A DNA stretch of 64,000 nt from Clostridia bacterium. GTDB taxonomy: Bacteria > Bacillota > Clostridia > Oscillospirales > Acutalibacteraceae. This document shows positions 51,334-60,688 of this stretch, piece after piece; position 1 is the first letter of the stretch, and each line of letters opens with the position of its first letter. The notes beneath the pieces are model-generated. The model ran no database searches. It was not told the origin of the DNA and saw only the letters and a program-made list of their open reading frames with translations. Where the stretch lies: the NCBI GenBank assembly GCA_017560255.1, contig JAFYOI010000014.1:55824-119823 (forward strand), read 5' to 3'. Both the position numbers and the translations under genes were made by a program.

Positions 51334-52857
51334 ATGGGAAACTCAAAGAAAAATGAAATTAACTATCGCGATGCGAGAAAGGAAAGACTCCAGAAGGAAC
51401 AAAAGAATGCGAAGAACAGAACGCCGAAAGGTGTTCGCAAAAAGAAAAGAATCAAAGCGCTCATCTGGGCTCTCGTTTGCCTTGTCATTGCTTTGATCAT
51501 CACGGGAACAATCCTTGTTAAAACCGGTTTTGTTCAGCGTAGAATTACTGCTTTTGAAGTTTCGGGTGAAAAGTTCACAATTGCCGACTACAACTACTGG
51601 TATCAGATGATTGCTACTCAAGTTCTCAACAGCACCTACTCCTACCCCGACAGAGAAACGGTTATGAACAACATATACTCCATTATCGGCGTTGCGAAGG
51701 CGGCTTTGGCAGAGGGCAAAGACCTCAGTGAAGAAGAAATCAAAACATTCAATGCTACCGCAGAAACCTTGCGCCAGGATTGCAAAAATTTCAACGGAAG
51801 TGAAAGAAGTTTCTACAACAAAAGTTATGGTATGGCTACAAACGAGGAAATCGTATTGAGAAACTACAGATATCAATTGATAGCCATCAAATACTATAAC
51901 GATTTCTGTGACAAACTCGATTACAAGGATGCTGACCTCGAAAAATACTTCAAAGAGCACGGCAAAGAAACACTCTCTATGATTACATTCAGAGCGTGCA
52001 TCTTTACACCCGACCAGCAGAACACATTCGGAATTGCTTACCCCTCCGCTGCAGACGCTCTCACAGCAGCCAACAAACTCAATGCTAAAATTACCGATGA
52101 AAAGAGTTTTGTAGAGGCGGTTAAGGACGAAGCAAAAGCATTGGGCGTTGATATGTCAAAGTTCAAGGACGAAGACACCCTTGAGGAAGATTTCAAATAC
52201 AGCAGTATGAACGAAAAACTCTCTCAGGTAAGAGATTGGCTCTTCTCTGACGACAGAAAAGCCAACGACCACACTGTTATCACAGAAAACATTGACGGAA
52301 ACGAAATCTCCTACCTTATTTTCGTAGTTGAGCCTCTCCACAGAGAAGATTACAACACCGTTGATATGCGCCATATCCTTATCTCCACAAATGAAGAGGG
52401 TTCATCACTCTCCGCAGACGAATTTGACAAGCAGGCAAAAACCAAGATTGAGAAGATTTGTGCAGAGTGGGAAGAAACCGATATGACTGACAAGAAGTTC
52501 GAAGAACTCGTAAAGAAATACAGCGAGGACTCAACCACTAAAGACAAAGGCGGTCTTATCGAAAAGATCACCAAAGAGCAACTTGTTGAATCCATCGACG
52601 AATTCCTTTTTGAAGATGGTCGTAAAGCCGGTGACTATAAGATTGTAAAGAGCACATACGGTTATCACCTCGTTTACTACAAGGGCGCAAATACTGAAAA
52701 GTGGAAGATTGATGCAAAATCATATCTTACCGAAAAGGATTTTGAAACAGAATCAAAGCGTCTTTGCGATGAGCACAACATCGTAATCGAAAGAAACAAC
52801 CATCTCATCGATTTGTTCGCTACCGAAAAACTCGACGAGACATCATTGTATCAATAA
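51334..52857 (+). CDS. PrsA/SurA-like membrane-anchored peptidyl-prolyl isomerase
   Basis: 507 residues from the ATG at 51334, which has GGAG eight bases upstream; a longer frame from 51277 lacks such a site. Basic cytoplasmic N-terminus (40 residues) and one TM (41-63) with the rest outside. A PPIC-type rotamase domain is in the C-terminal half: DMRHILISTNEEG, KYSEDSTTKDKGGLIEKI and STYGYHLVYYKG. No lipobox, so anchored by the TM rather than as a lipoprotein like Bacillus PrsA. Likely folds secreted proteins such as the C39 protein and penicillin-binding proteins. Monocistronic with strong terminator. Confidence 0.9.
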   Translation: MGNSKKNEINYRDARKERLQKEQKNAKNRTPKGVRKKKRIKALIWALVCLVIALIITGTILVKTGFVQRRITAFEVSGEKFTIADYNYWYQMIATQVLNSTYSYPDRETVMNNIYSIIGVAKAALAEGKDLSEEEIKTFNATAETLRQDCKNFNGSERSFYNKSYGMATNEEIVLRNYRYQLIAIKYYNDFCDKLDYKDADLEKYFKEHGKETLSMITFRACIFTPDQQNTFGIAYPSAADALTAANKLNAKITDEKSFVEAVKDEAKALGVDMSKFKDEDTLEEDFKYSSMNEKLSQVRDWLFSDDRKANDHTVITENIDGNEISYLIFVVEPLHREDYNTVDMRHILISTNEEGSSLSADEFDKQAKTKIEKICAEWEETDMTDKKFEELVKKYSEDSTTKDKGGLIEKITKEQLVESIDEFLFEDGRKAGDYKIVKSTYGYHLVYYKGANTEKWKIDAKSYLTEKDFETESKRLCDEHNIVIERNNHLIDLFATEKLDETSLYQ

Positions 52858-52863
52858 AAAATT

Positions 52864-52902
52864 CAGGGCTGAAAAAACATTTGTTTTTTCAGCCCTGTTT
52901 AT
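52864..52902. terminator. Bidirectional terminator between the PrsA-like gene and cysK
   Basis: Perfect 15-bp stem (52864-52878 with 52883-52897; core CAGGGCTGAAAAAAC) followed by T's; cysK stops at 52906 on the other strand. Confidence 0.9.
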
Positions 52903-52905
52903 TTA

Positions 52906-53832
52906 TTATTCAAACAGAGAAGTCGAAAGATACCTTTCACCCGAATCGGGAAGAAGTGCAACAATTATCTTTCCCTTATTTTCTTCGCGTTTTGCAAGTT
53001 CAAACGCCGCCCAGAGAGCCGCCCCCGACGAGATGCCGACAAGCACACCCTCACGCTTTGCCATCGCACGTGCTATTTCCAAAGCATCCTGAGTTGCAAC
53101 GGTCATGACTGCATCACAAATTGAGGGATTAAATGTCTTTGGTATAAATCCCGCGCCGATTCCCTGAATACCGTGAGCGCCCGCTCTACCCTGCGTAATC
53201 ACAGGCGAATCATGCGGTTCAACACCCACAATTTTAACGTCGGGATTCTTCGACTTGAGAAACTCACCTACGCCACTGATTGTGCCGCCCGTGCCAATAC
53301 CTGCAACGAAAATATCAATTTTCCCGTCCGTATCATTCCAAATTTCAACGCCCGTAGTCGCCCTGTGAGCAGCGGGGTTTGCCGCATTCTCAAACTGACT
53401 TGGAATAAAACTATCCTCATACTCCTGCGCTAATTCAATCGCCTTTTCAATTGCCCCGCTCATGCCTTTGCTTCCATCGGTCAGGACAATCCGGGCGCCG
53501 TAAGCGGAAAGTAATTTTCTTCTCTCAACGCTCATTGTTTCGGGCATTGTAAAAATGACTTTGTATCCCCTTGATGCTGCAACGCTTGCAAGCCCTATTC
53601 CCGTGTTGCCGCTTGTGGGCTCAATGATAACCGTGTTTTCGTTTATAAGACCTTTTTCAGCCGCATCGTCAAGCATCGCTTTGCCGATTCTGTCTTTTGC
53701 GCTTCCTGCAGGATTGAAGTATTCGAGTTTGGCAAGCACTCTTGCCCCTAACCCATAATCCTCAGCAAGATTTTCAACCTCTAAAAGCGGTGTGTTTCCG
53801 ATAAGTTCATATATCTTTTTATATATTCTCAT
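52906..53832 (-). CDS. cysK: Cysteine synthase (O-acetylserine sulfhydrylase)
   Basis: PLP enzyme of 308 residues making cysteine from O-acetylserine and sulfide. PLP Lys in NPAGSAKDRIGKAM; the substrate loop TSGNTGIGLASVAA; phosphate loop GTGGTISGVGEFLK. ATG at 53832 preceded by AGAGG; a start 11 codons further upstream would place Shine-Dalgarno within the gene. Supplies cysteine for Fe-S and thiol metabolism. Monocistronic between two terminators and a site-2 protease gene. Confidence 0.94.
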   Translation of the reverse strand: MRIYKKIYELIGNTPLLEVENLAEDYGLGARVLAKLEYFNPAGSAKDRIGKAMLDDAAEKGLINENTVIIEPTSGNTGIGLASVAASRGYKVIFTMPETMSVERRKLLSAYGARIVLTDGSKGMSGAIEKAIELAQEYEDSFIPSQFENAANPAAHRATTGVEIWNDTDGKIDIFVAGIGTGGTISGVGEFLKSKNPDVKIVGVEPHDSPVITQGRAGAHGIQGIGAGFIPKTFNPSICDAVMTVATQDALEIARAMAKREGVLVGISSGAALWAAFELAKREENKGKIIVALLPDSGERYLSTSLFE

Positions 53833-53887
53833 AGTTATACCTCTTTTCTTCCAATATGGTAACACAAGATTTTAAAATACACAACAT

Positions 53888-54490
53888 TTAAATTTTAATC
53901 GCCTTTATGCACATAACACTGAGATATACTCCCGTTGCAAGCAAACTGAAATTTGCGCCCGTTTTTACAGCGAGCAAGGTGCCCGCCAAAACAACTGCAA
54001 GCGAAACCGACACGCTGACAAGCCTCATCACCGAGCACGTCTTTTCAGCGGACATAAAACGGCTCAGAACACTTTGCAATATTCTTCCTCCATCAAGCGC
54101 AAAAACAGGCAGAAGATTAAATGCGCCCACAGACAAATTAACGGCAGATATTACAAGAAAAAGATATTCTTCAAAGGCCAGATACACAACAAAAAAAGTT
54201 ACAAACAAAATTGCGTTTACAAGCGGTCCGCAAATTACAACAAACAACTCCTGCCCATAGGACAGTTTATAAGTATTGTGTTTTATTCTGACTCCGAATA
54301 TTCCGAAGTATATCTCGGCGGGATGTTTTTTCAGCACCATCATTGCTGCAATATGGCCAAGTTCGTGCAAAGCAACGGAAAAGATAGCAACAATAGAAAT
54401 CATTTTTTCGTCCATCGCAAAAATCACAGTCAGCATGGCAAAAAACAAAAATGAGATTTTAACAGTTGTTTTACCCACAAAAAAACTCAT
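53888..54490 (-). CDS. M50-family site-2 metalloprotease (SpoIVFB-like)
   Basis: 200 residues, about six TM segments. The zinc motif is His42-Glu43-His46 in ALHELGHIAAMMV, with the third ligand Asp133 in NLLPVFALDGGRIL. Size and motif positions match SpoIVFB, the protease that processes pro-sigma-K in sporulation, but other clostridial M50 proteins exist and no SpoIVFA gene lies next to it. The region upstream contains only the YbbR terminator. Confidence 0.85.
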   Translation of the reverse strand: MSFFVGKTTVKISFLFFAMLTVIFAMDEKMISIVAIFSVALHELGHIAAMMVLKKHPAEIYFGIFGVRIKHNTYKLSYGQELFVVICGPLVNAILFVTFFVVYLAFEEYLFLVISAVNLSVGAFNLLPVFALDGGRILQSVLSRFMSAEKTCSVMRLVSVSVSLAVVLAGTLLAVKTGANFSLLATGVYLSVMCIKAIKI

Positions 54491-54540
54491 TATATAATCA
54501 CCCGATTATATAAATATGACGTCAAAACAGGTGTAATAAC

Positions 54541-54575
54541 AAAAAAGAGCAAGGAAAAATCCTCGCTCTTTTTTT
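54541..54575 (-). terminator. Terminator of cdaA-cdaR
   Basis: Minus strand stem AAGAGC(g)AGGA / TCCTtGCTCTT with a six-T run, immediately after the stop at 54577. Confidence 0.82.
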
Positions 54576-54576
54576 A

Positions 54577-55857
54577 TTAGTTGAGAGTAATAATAGTCGT
54601 ATACGTACCGTATGCCCAGCAATCGTTGCGGTTTCTCACACCGACGGTAAGTTCAACTTCGTTACCGCCCTTCTGCAGTGAAACACCCGCAAGGTCTATA
54701 GTCGCAGTAATAAGGCCGCTTGAAATTGAATCAATAACTCCTTTCGGCGCAACAATCTGCACACTTCCGACAAAACCTATGCTTTCAACGCTGTATTCCG
54801 TCGGTAAATTCTTTACAGTGATGTTGCCCGTACCGAGTGAAAACTGCTCCATAGCAAAGTTTGACATATCGACCGTCACGGTGAGTTTTTCAGTGTTATC
54901 GATAACGGTGATGCCGTTGGGCGCTTTTACGTCAAATTCAAAAATATTGTTTGTGGGAGAAATTTCGCTGAACTTAATCGGTCCCACTTCAAAATACGCA
55001 AGCGACGTTATTTGGGAGTCCGTTCCCGCAACGAGAACCTCGGATTTTGAATACTTCACCGAAAGCGGCTCCGAAACGTAAAACTCAGGCGCTCCTTCAA
55101 ATTCCGCCATAAATTTAAGCGGCTTTGTTTTCTGTATCGAAAGAGATACCTCTTTAACCTGTGAATCATCGTAACTGATGAACTTCGGTGTCTGACCGTC
55201 GATCGTACGCACATTCAGATTTGCCGTGATGGACGTTGTTTTGGTAAGCCTTGTGTTTACAACTGTTTCCGCAACAACTTCACTGATTTTATCAAGTTCT
55301 GCCTTCGGGCCGTTGATAGTAATTTTGTTTGCGGAATAAACAGCGCCACTGTAATGGTAACCATCCGCAGCAACTCCACCCTCGGGTTCAATAACGTTGT
55401 GAACAACTTCAAACTCCCGTGTTTCCGGGAAATCAAAGTAAACTTCTATATAGGAGGGTGAAATTGAAGTAACGTCAAAACTGCCGTCAACCGAATGCGC
55501 GCTAAGTTGCAACGTTTTGTAACCCGCATCATCAATTTTATTGATGTTCTGAACTGTTATAGCAACATCTTTCTCAGTAAGTTCACCGACTACGTAGCCC
55601 TTGCCCGAAACTTTAACGTCCAGAGTAACGTCCTCATATCCGTACACTTCCAGTCCGAGTTGTTCTGCAATTGTATTTTTAAGATCAATAGTCACCGGAA
55701 CGTCTTCGATAGTCCACTGTTTATCAGGGGCAACCGTTGCCGAGTAAGTAAACCATATAATTACAGCAAGAACAAATGAGATTATAATAACAATCTTGTT
55801 GTTTGAAAAAATATTTATCAGCGGACTTCCCTTCTCCGCTTTCTTTCGTTTAACCAT
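54577..55857 (-). CDS. cdaR: YbbR-domain protein CdaR
   Basis: 426 residues, one N-terminal TM (about 20-40: IVIIISFVLAVIIWFTYSA) and about four YbbR repeats outside the membrane, each of about 80-90 residues. YbbR proteins partner CdaA and modulate c-di-AMP synthesis. It overlaps the cdaA stop by 8 bases and is the last gene of the pair. In Firmicutes glmM usually follows; it is not here. Confidence 0.93.
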   Translation of the reverse strand: MVKRKKAEKGSPLINIFSNNKIVIIISFVLAVIIWFTYSATVAPDKQWTIEDVPVTIDLKNTIAEQLGLEVYGYEDVTLDVKVSGKGYVVGELTEKDVAITVQNINKIDDAGYKTLQLSAHSVDGSFDVTSISPSYIEVYFDFPETREFEVVHNVIEPEGGVAADGYHYSGAVYSANKITINGPKAELDKISEVVAETVVNTRLTKTTSITANLNVRTIDGQTPKFISYDDSQVKEVSLSIQKTKPLKFMAEFEGAPEFYVSEPLSVKYSKSEVLVAGTDSQITSLAYFEVGPIKFSEISPTNNIFEFDVKAPNGITVIDNTEKLTVTVDMSNFAMEQFSLGTGNITVKNLPTEYSVESIGFVGSVQIVAPKGVIDSISSGLITATIDLAGVSLQKGGNEVELTVGVRNRNDCWAYGTYTTIITLN

Positions 55858-56731
55858 TCTTCTTGCCTCCCTTAAACCAACTCTTTAGTTTATTCTTTCC
55901 GGAGGACAAAACGTCTTCAACATCCTCATTATCCACATACGTTTTGGAAAGCACGTCCCTGAGATCGCTTGCGGATATATTGCGCATAAGCGTTGATTTG
56001 TAAGCGTAAGAAATTGCACCCGTTTCTTCCGAAACCACAATTACAAACGCATCCGATTCCTCACTCATACCGAGCGCCGCTCTGTGACGTGTACCAAGTT
56101 CTCTGCTGATATTGCCGACGGAACTGAGCGGCAATATGCATCCCGCTGAGAGCAACCTGCCCGCGCGGATTATAAGCGCACCGTCATGCAAAGGAGATTT
56201 CGGATAAAAAATATTTTCGATAAGTCCCGATTCAGCATTGGCATCAATCATCGTACCTGTTGCGGCAATATCCGCCAAAGGTGTTGTGGACTCAAAAACA
56301 ATGAGTGCGCCTACCCTTGCTGCACTCATCGACGAGCAAGCACGACAAACAGGCTCAATCGCATCCGCCTGCTTTTTCATCTTAACATCACTTTGGGTGA
56401 TAAAGTTGGCAAGTTTTGTTCTGCCCATTCTTTCAAGCGCATGACGGATCTCTGGCTGGAAAAGTACGATGACCGCCAAAACACCCCATTGAAGAACAAC
56501 TTCCTGTATAATAAAAGCAAGAAGTTGGAGTTGGAAAATCTTTGCAATAAGGTAAACCACAACAAACACGATAATACCTTTTATCAGTTGCACCGCTCTG
56601 GTATCCCTGATAAGTTTTATTGCCATATAGATGATGAACGTAACAGCGAGTATATCAAGCGCATCCCAAAAACTGAACGTCGAAAAAACGCTTATGAATT
56701 GGGTGTAAATATTCCTCAGAAATTCACCCAT
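55850..56731 (-). CDS. cdaA: Diadenylate cyclase CdaA
   Basis: Makes cyclic di-AMP from two ATP. 293 residues: three N-terminal TM helices (about 12-95), then the DAC domain with SPLHDGALIIRAGRLLSAG and ELGTRHRAALGMSEESDAF. The DGA and RHR motifs bind ATP and metal. The Met at 56731 is preferred to a TTG/GTG pair upstream. Operon with cdaR. The second messenger controls potassium and cell-wall homeostasis. Confidence 0.95.
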   Translation of the reverse strand: MGEFLRNIYTQFISVFSTFSFWDALDILAVTFIIYMAIKLIRDTRAVQLIKGIIVFVVVYLIAKIFQLQLLAFIIQEVVLQWGVLAVIVLFQPEIRHALERMGRTKLANFITQSDVKMKKQADAIEPVCRACSSMSAARVGALIVFESTTPLADIAATGTMIDANAESGLIENIFYPKSPLHDGALIIRAGRLLSAGCILPLSSVGNISRELGTRHRAALGMSEESDAFVIVVSEETGAISYAYKSTLMRNISASDLRDVLSKTYVDNEDVEDVLSSGKNKLKSWFKGGKKNG

Positions 56732-56799
56732 CGCAATCACCAACTTCCTTTTTATATAATCTTTTTAATCATAACATAATCTTAAAAAAAATAAAAGAG

Positions 56800-57948
56800 T
56801 TATGAAAGATATTTTTTAATTTTTTTGACGATTCTTACGACGTTTTTCGCTTCGTCTACAGTATTGAACAAACTCGGTGAAAGCCGCACTGTTCCTGTAC
56901 CGATTGTGCCGTAATGACTGTGAGCAAGATACGCGCAGTGAAGCCCCGCGCGCACCGCGATATTTTCTTCATCCAGCAGTTGCGCTACTTTGTCACTGCC
57001 GACCTCTGCTATATTAAACGAAAGTAATGGCGCAAATCCGGGCAGTTTGGGACGAGGCGTATAAAGTTCTATCCCGTCAAGTTTTGAAAACTCATCGTAC
57101 ATATACCTCACCATTCGTTGTTCGTGGTTAAAAATATTCTTGATTCCGACAGAATTTATAAACTCAACACCTGCATCAAGTCCTGCAATTGCAGGCAGAT
57201 TCACTGTTCCGCTTTCGAATCGGTCAGGCATAAAATCGGGCTGGACAAGACTTGAAGACGCGCTTCCCGTGCCACCCTCAATCAAAGTTTCAAGTGGCAA
57301 GGAAGAACTGCACAACATAATACCGAGTCCCATCGGCGCAAACAGTCCTTTGTGAGCGGGCATACATAGAATATCAATATTCATTTTTTTCATATCAATA
57401 TTCAGAATGCCCGCAGATTGTGCCGCATCGACGATAAAGGTTATTCCGCTCTCCCGCGCAAGTTGTCCGATTTTCTCAATCGGCAAAACGTTTCCGAAAA
57501 CGTTTGAAACGTGTGTGCATACTATCGCCTTTGTATTGCTTTTTATAAGTTTTTTGAAACTTTCTACCGTTTCTTCATCGCTGTTATACACTTTTGCAAC
57601 GTCGTACTCAATGATTCCACGCCTTTTCAGCGTATCAACCGGGCGCGCAACCGCATTGTGCTCAAGACAAGAAATTATAAAATGCGAGCCTTTCTTTGCA
57701 ACGCCTTTAATCGCCATATTCAGCGACATTGTACCATTAAGAGTAAAAACAACGTTTTCTTCCTTTGGGCATCCGAAAAACTTCGCTACTTTACACCTAC
57801 ATTCGTAGACCACGGACGATGCCGCCAAAGCAAGAGAATGCCCGCTTCTGCCCGGATTTGCGCCGTAATTTCTCATAGCACGGTTTACCGCATAATGAAC
57901 CGACCTCGGTTTTACGAAGGTCGTAGCCGCATTGTCAAAATATATCAA
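56800..57948 (-). CDS. Cysteine-desulfurase-like class V aminotransferase
   Basis: 382 residues. N-terminus MIYFDNAATTFVKPRSV, PLP Lys in MPAHKGLFAPMGLG, and the Cys that accepts sulfur or selenium in RAGLHCAYLAHS. Belongs to the clostridial type that pairs with a DUF3343 protein. The start is TTG at 57948 overlapping the stop of that protein (TTGA overlap), with GGAGAGG about 10 bases upstream; a GTG at 57960 is possible but gives a non-family N-terminus. Likely provides persulfide or selenide to the DUF3343 partner, as with YedF-like carriers. The only desulfurase in the window. Confidence 0.9.
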   Translation of the reverse strand: MIYFDNAATTFVKPRSVHYAVNRAMRNYGANPGRSGHSLALAASSVVYECRCKVAKFFGCPKEENVVFTLNGTMSLNMAIKGVAKKGSHFIISCLEHNAVARPVDTLKRRGIIEYDVAKVYNSDEETVESFKKLIKSNTKAIVCTHVSNVFGNVLPIEKIGQLARESGITFIVDAAQSAGILNIDMKKMNIDILCMPAHKGLFAPMGLGIMLCSSSLPLETLIEGGTGSASSSLVQPDFMPDRFESGTVNLPAIAGLDAGVEFINSVGIKNIFNHEQRMVRYMYDEFSKLDGIELYTPRPKLPGFAPLLSFNIAEVGSDKVAQLLDEENIAVRAGLHCAYLAHSHYGTIGTGTVRLSPSLFNTVDEAKNVVRIVKKIKKYLS

Positions 57949-58169
57949 AAATAATCGCACCTCTCCGTTACCGTAAATTTGATTTCACTCTTTCTCAGTA
58001 TTTCCACCGTTTTTTCAATATTTGTTTTTTCAACCTCCAACAGATACGAACATCCATCAATATCACTACTTGTCTTTCTTATATGCACACGAAATCCGTT
58101 TTCTTTCAGCACGCTCTTTGCCTTATTCGCATAGGTAACCGACCCGATTCTTATACATTTCCCGTCCAT
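57945..58169 (-). CDS. DUF3343 protein (putative sulfur or selenium carrier)
   Basis: 74 residues from the ATG at 58169, which follows GGTGGTG; the frame continues upstream without a better site. Pattern KCIRIGSVTYANKAKSVLKENG and SYLLEVEKTNIEKTVEILRK is that of DUF3343, a family next to and sometimes fused with TusA/YedF-like proteins. Cys at positions 5, 40 and 71 could carry sulfur. Overlaps the desulfurase-like gene by 4 bases. Confidence 0.8.
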   Translation of the reverse strand: MDGKCIRIGSVTYANKAKSVLKENGFRVHIRKTSSDIDGCSYLLEVEKTNIEKTVEILRKSEIKFTVTERCDYF

Positions 58170-58401
58170 CGCACCACCACCTGTCGCCAATCGTTTACTC
58201 TTTCTATCAGAATATTCCATTCTGCATTTTTTCGTTAATCCCCTATTGATTTTTTTAAAATTTGTGGTACAATTAGTTAAATATGTTGGGTTATCTGCGC
58301 TCTGTGGGTGCAATTTTTACAACCTCAAATACACGTGCGGTTATAAATTTGTACACCTTTCACAATTATTGTTTTTTTTACCAAAATTAATGTTTTTTGT
58401 C

Positions 58402-58430
58402 TTGAAAAACAAAACAATATGCTGTATAAT
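58402..58430 (+). promoter_or_regulatory. Promoter of the small peptide gene
   Basis: TTGAAA (58402-58407), 17-bp spacer, perfect TATAAT (58425-58430), about 55 bases before the GTG start. Confidence 0.78.
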
Positions 58431-58485
58431 TTATTTTGTTAATCGTATCGGTTGACATAGTATTTTTCAAGAAGGGGTGGGCAAA

Positions 58486-58677
58486 GTGAAAAAGTCTTAC
58501 GCAGAACCGATCATTTTGGTTGAAGATTTTTGCTTAAATGAGAATATTGCTGCTTGTGACATTGTCATCGATGCGGAGTTGCTTCCATGGATGCCCAATC
58601 TTAACGACCTTGGTCCCTGTGACAGCACTTGTCCGAACCTTGCGGCTGATATGTGGCTTGGTACTCTTCTTTCCTAA
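58486..58677 (+). CDS. Small Cys-containing peptide resembling a RiPP precursor
   Basis: 63 residues, start at GTG 58486 with AAGGGG 8 bases upstream; a longer reading from 58477 would use the site itself. N-terminus KKSYAEPIILVEDF has the Y-x-x-P motif used by lasso-peptide and other leader peptides and by an abundant uncharacterised clostridial small-protein family. The rest has four Cys (residues 19, 27, 48 and 52) and an acidic, Leu/Asn-rich C-terminus. Own promoter and strong terminator, so a real, well-expressed gene. No modifying enzyme (radical SAM, cyclase or protease) is adjacent; a MATE exporter is convergent. Confidence 0.7.
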   Translation: MKKSYAEPIILVEDFCLNENIAACDIVIDAELLPWMPNLNDLGPCDSTCPNLAADMWLGTLLS

Positions 58678-58694
58678 ATAAAAATGTGCATTAT

Positions 58695-58724
58695 AAAACC
58701 CCCGAATTATTCGGGGGTTTTTTG
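58695..58724. terminator. Bidirectional terminator after the small peptide and MATE genes
   Basis: Perfect stem AAAACCCCCGAA / TTCGGGGGTTTT (58695-58706 with 58711-58722) around a 4-base loop, T-run on the plus strand; MATE stops at 58734. Confidence 0.9.
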
Positions 58725-58733
58725 TTTTGCTTT

Positions 58734-60113
58734 TTAAACGGTGGAAACAACATTGTTTATCCACACACCTTTTTTAACGAGGATAAGTCCAAACACACTT
58801 TTGATAAGATCTGTTAACTGCACTATCAAATAAATCATCACAATGTTGAGTGACGTAAAATGCACCAGACAGAACATCATCGGAATAACGCACACCCAGT
58901 TGAATACACTGTCAAAAACAAAGGTTATGCCCGTTTTTCCGCCGCATCTTAGCACAAAATAGCAACCGTGTGAAAGACTGAACACGGGCATTAACGCGCC
59001 ACAGATAACAAGAAATAACGTTGCCAATTCCTTAACCTGAATATCAGTGTTATACATTTGCGGAATGAAGGGCGAAACACAAACCATTATAATCCCGACA
59101 AATATGCACACAAAAATATTCGCCGCAAGAAGTTTGCGAACACTATCCTTCGCCTTATTAATTTCTCCCGCTCCAAGATATTGACCCGCAACAATTCCAA
59201 TTACGTTGCCAATAGAGAAGAAAATTATAAAGAACAGATTTACAACCGTATCGGTAATATTGGTAGCAGACAATGCAAAGAGTCCTCGCACCGAGCAAAG
59301 TTGAGCAATCATCGCTCTGCCAAGTGCCCACAAAACCTCATTGATAACAAGCGGAGTTGACTTGATTATAATTGACGAAGCAAGTTTGCGCGGAATTTTA
59401 AGCGTTGCATATACCCCACGAATAAAGGGATATTTATCACGGTGAGAACCAATAACGATAATCGCAAGTTCGACAAATCTTGACACAACAGTTGCAATCG
59501 CCGCACCGACAACTCCCAAGGCGGGCGCACCGAATTTACCGAAAATCAAAACGAAGTTTAAAATGCAGTTGGTTGCAACCGCCGCAATACCCGACACCAT
59601 TGAAAGAAACGTCTGCCCACACTCTTTAAGCGTTGATGCATAGCATTGAGTCAGCGCCGATGGAATGAGTCCGATAAGCATAATCGGCATATACTGCTTT
59701 GCAAAATCGAACGTTGCGACAATATCTCCGCCGCTCTCATTCTCGTGCAGATAGAGACTTATAAGCCCATCACTGAAAAATGTAAAAATCAAGATTGCAG
59801 AAACAGCAAACAAAAGCGAAGCATACATCTTAAATCGATGACAGTTACGCACACCGTCGTTATCTCCACCGCCAAAAAACTGCGCGCCGAAAATGCTCGC
59901 ACCTCCGACAACGCCGAAAATTGCAAGATTAAATATATAAATAAGTTGATTTACAATGGCAACACCCGTCATCTGCTCTGTGCCGAGTTGTCCTATCATA
60001 AGGTTATCAAGAAGGTTTACAAAGTTTGTAATGCCTTGATGAATTACCATCGGTACAAGCAAGACAAGAACCATTTTGTAAAATGCTCTGTCGCCCACAA
60101 AACGTCTTAACAT
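58734..60113 (-). CDS. MATE-family multidrug/toxin exporter
   Basis: 459 residues with 12 predicted TM helices, cation-coupled exporter. Family blocks: GITNFVNLLDNLMIGQLG, IFGAQFFGGGDND, VNEVLWALGRAMIAQL and the repeat at the middle. Start at the ATG at 60113 with AAAGGA; the frame runs on for 48 further codons without a site. Its gene is followed by the terminator it shares with the small peptide. Whether it exports that peptide is unknown. Confidence 0.9.
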   Translation of the reverse strand: MLRRFVGDRAFYKMVLVLLVPMVIHQGITNFVNLLDNLMIGQLGTEQMTGVAIVNQLIYIFNLAIFGVVGGASIFGAQFFGGGDNDGVRNCHRFKMYASLLFAVSAILIFTFFSDGLISLYLHENESGGDIVATFDFAKQYMPIMLIGLIPSALTQCYASTLKECGQTFLSMVSGIAAVATNCILNFVLIFGKFGAPALGVVGAAIATVVSRFVELAIIVIGSHRDKYPFIRGVYATLKIPRKLASSIIIKSTPLVINEVLWALGRAMIAQLCSVRGLFALSATNITDTVVNLFFIIFFSIGNVIGIVAGQYLGAGEINKAKDSVRKLLAANIFVCIFVGIIMVCVSPFIPQMYNTDIQVKELATLFLVICGALMPVFSLSHGCYFVLRCGGKTGITFVFDSVFNWVCVIPMMFCLVHFTSLNIVMIYLIVQLTDLIKSVFGLILVKKGVWINNVVSTV

Positions 60114-60144
60114 ATTTTTCCGTCCTTTATTTAATTTATACAAG

Positions 60145-60627
60145 TTACCATTCTCTACAGGTAATCTCGTTCCACCTGTACTCAATACTTTTTGCGAACA
60201 CATCAAATTCGCATTCCATATTTGTATAACGACCTTTTTTCTTATTAAAAACTTCACATTTGTACTTGACGTTCATTGGTTGATGGTATTCTTCTAAAAA
60301 TTCTAACGTATACTTACCGCCATTTATCATATTCATAAATTGCTCTTCTTCAAGCCAGATTCTTCGACTAAGAAGCAATTTCCCAAACAAGCGCATGTCT
60401 TTATAAATATAAATCGGATCCATAATATCTACAAAATTTTTAAAACATACCTGCGCAGGTCCCGTTCTCAAATGGTCTTTACCATCAATATATTTACTGT
60501 TAGGGCACACCCAAAATCCATCAGGAAAATTTATAATCAAATCATCTCCATCTTTTTGAATGCTATCTGCAAAACAATCATGCAAAGAGATAAACCCCCA
60601 CGCATCAGTTTCAACATATTTCCACAT
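60145..60627 (-). CDS. Hypothetical protein (orphan, immunity-like size)
   Basis: 160 residues, not recognised. Start at the ATG at 60627 with AGAGAGG. No signal peptide and no TM segment; aromatic and acidic residues are frequent (MWKYVETDAWGF, DDLIINFPDGFWVCP, PIYIYKDMRLFGK). Soluble beta-rich fold likely. Such small solo proteins in gut Firmicutes are often immunity-like. It follows a repeat-rich intergenic region (60661-60854). Confidence 0.6.
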   Translation of the reverse strand: MWKYVETDAWGFISLHDCFADSIQKDGDDLIINFPDGFWVCPNSKYIDGKDHLRTGPAQVCFKNFVDIMDPIYIYKDMRLFGKLLLSRRIWLEEEQFMNMINGGKYTLEFLEEYHQPMNVKYKCEVFNKKKGRYTNMECEFDVFAKSIEYRWNEITCREW

Positions 60628-60688
60628 AACGTTCACCTCTCTCTTTTTACGGTATATCACAAAGGAATCTCATTGGCAAAAAAAATAA

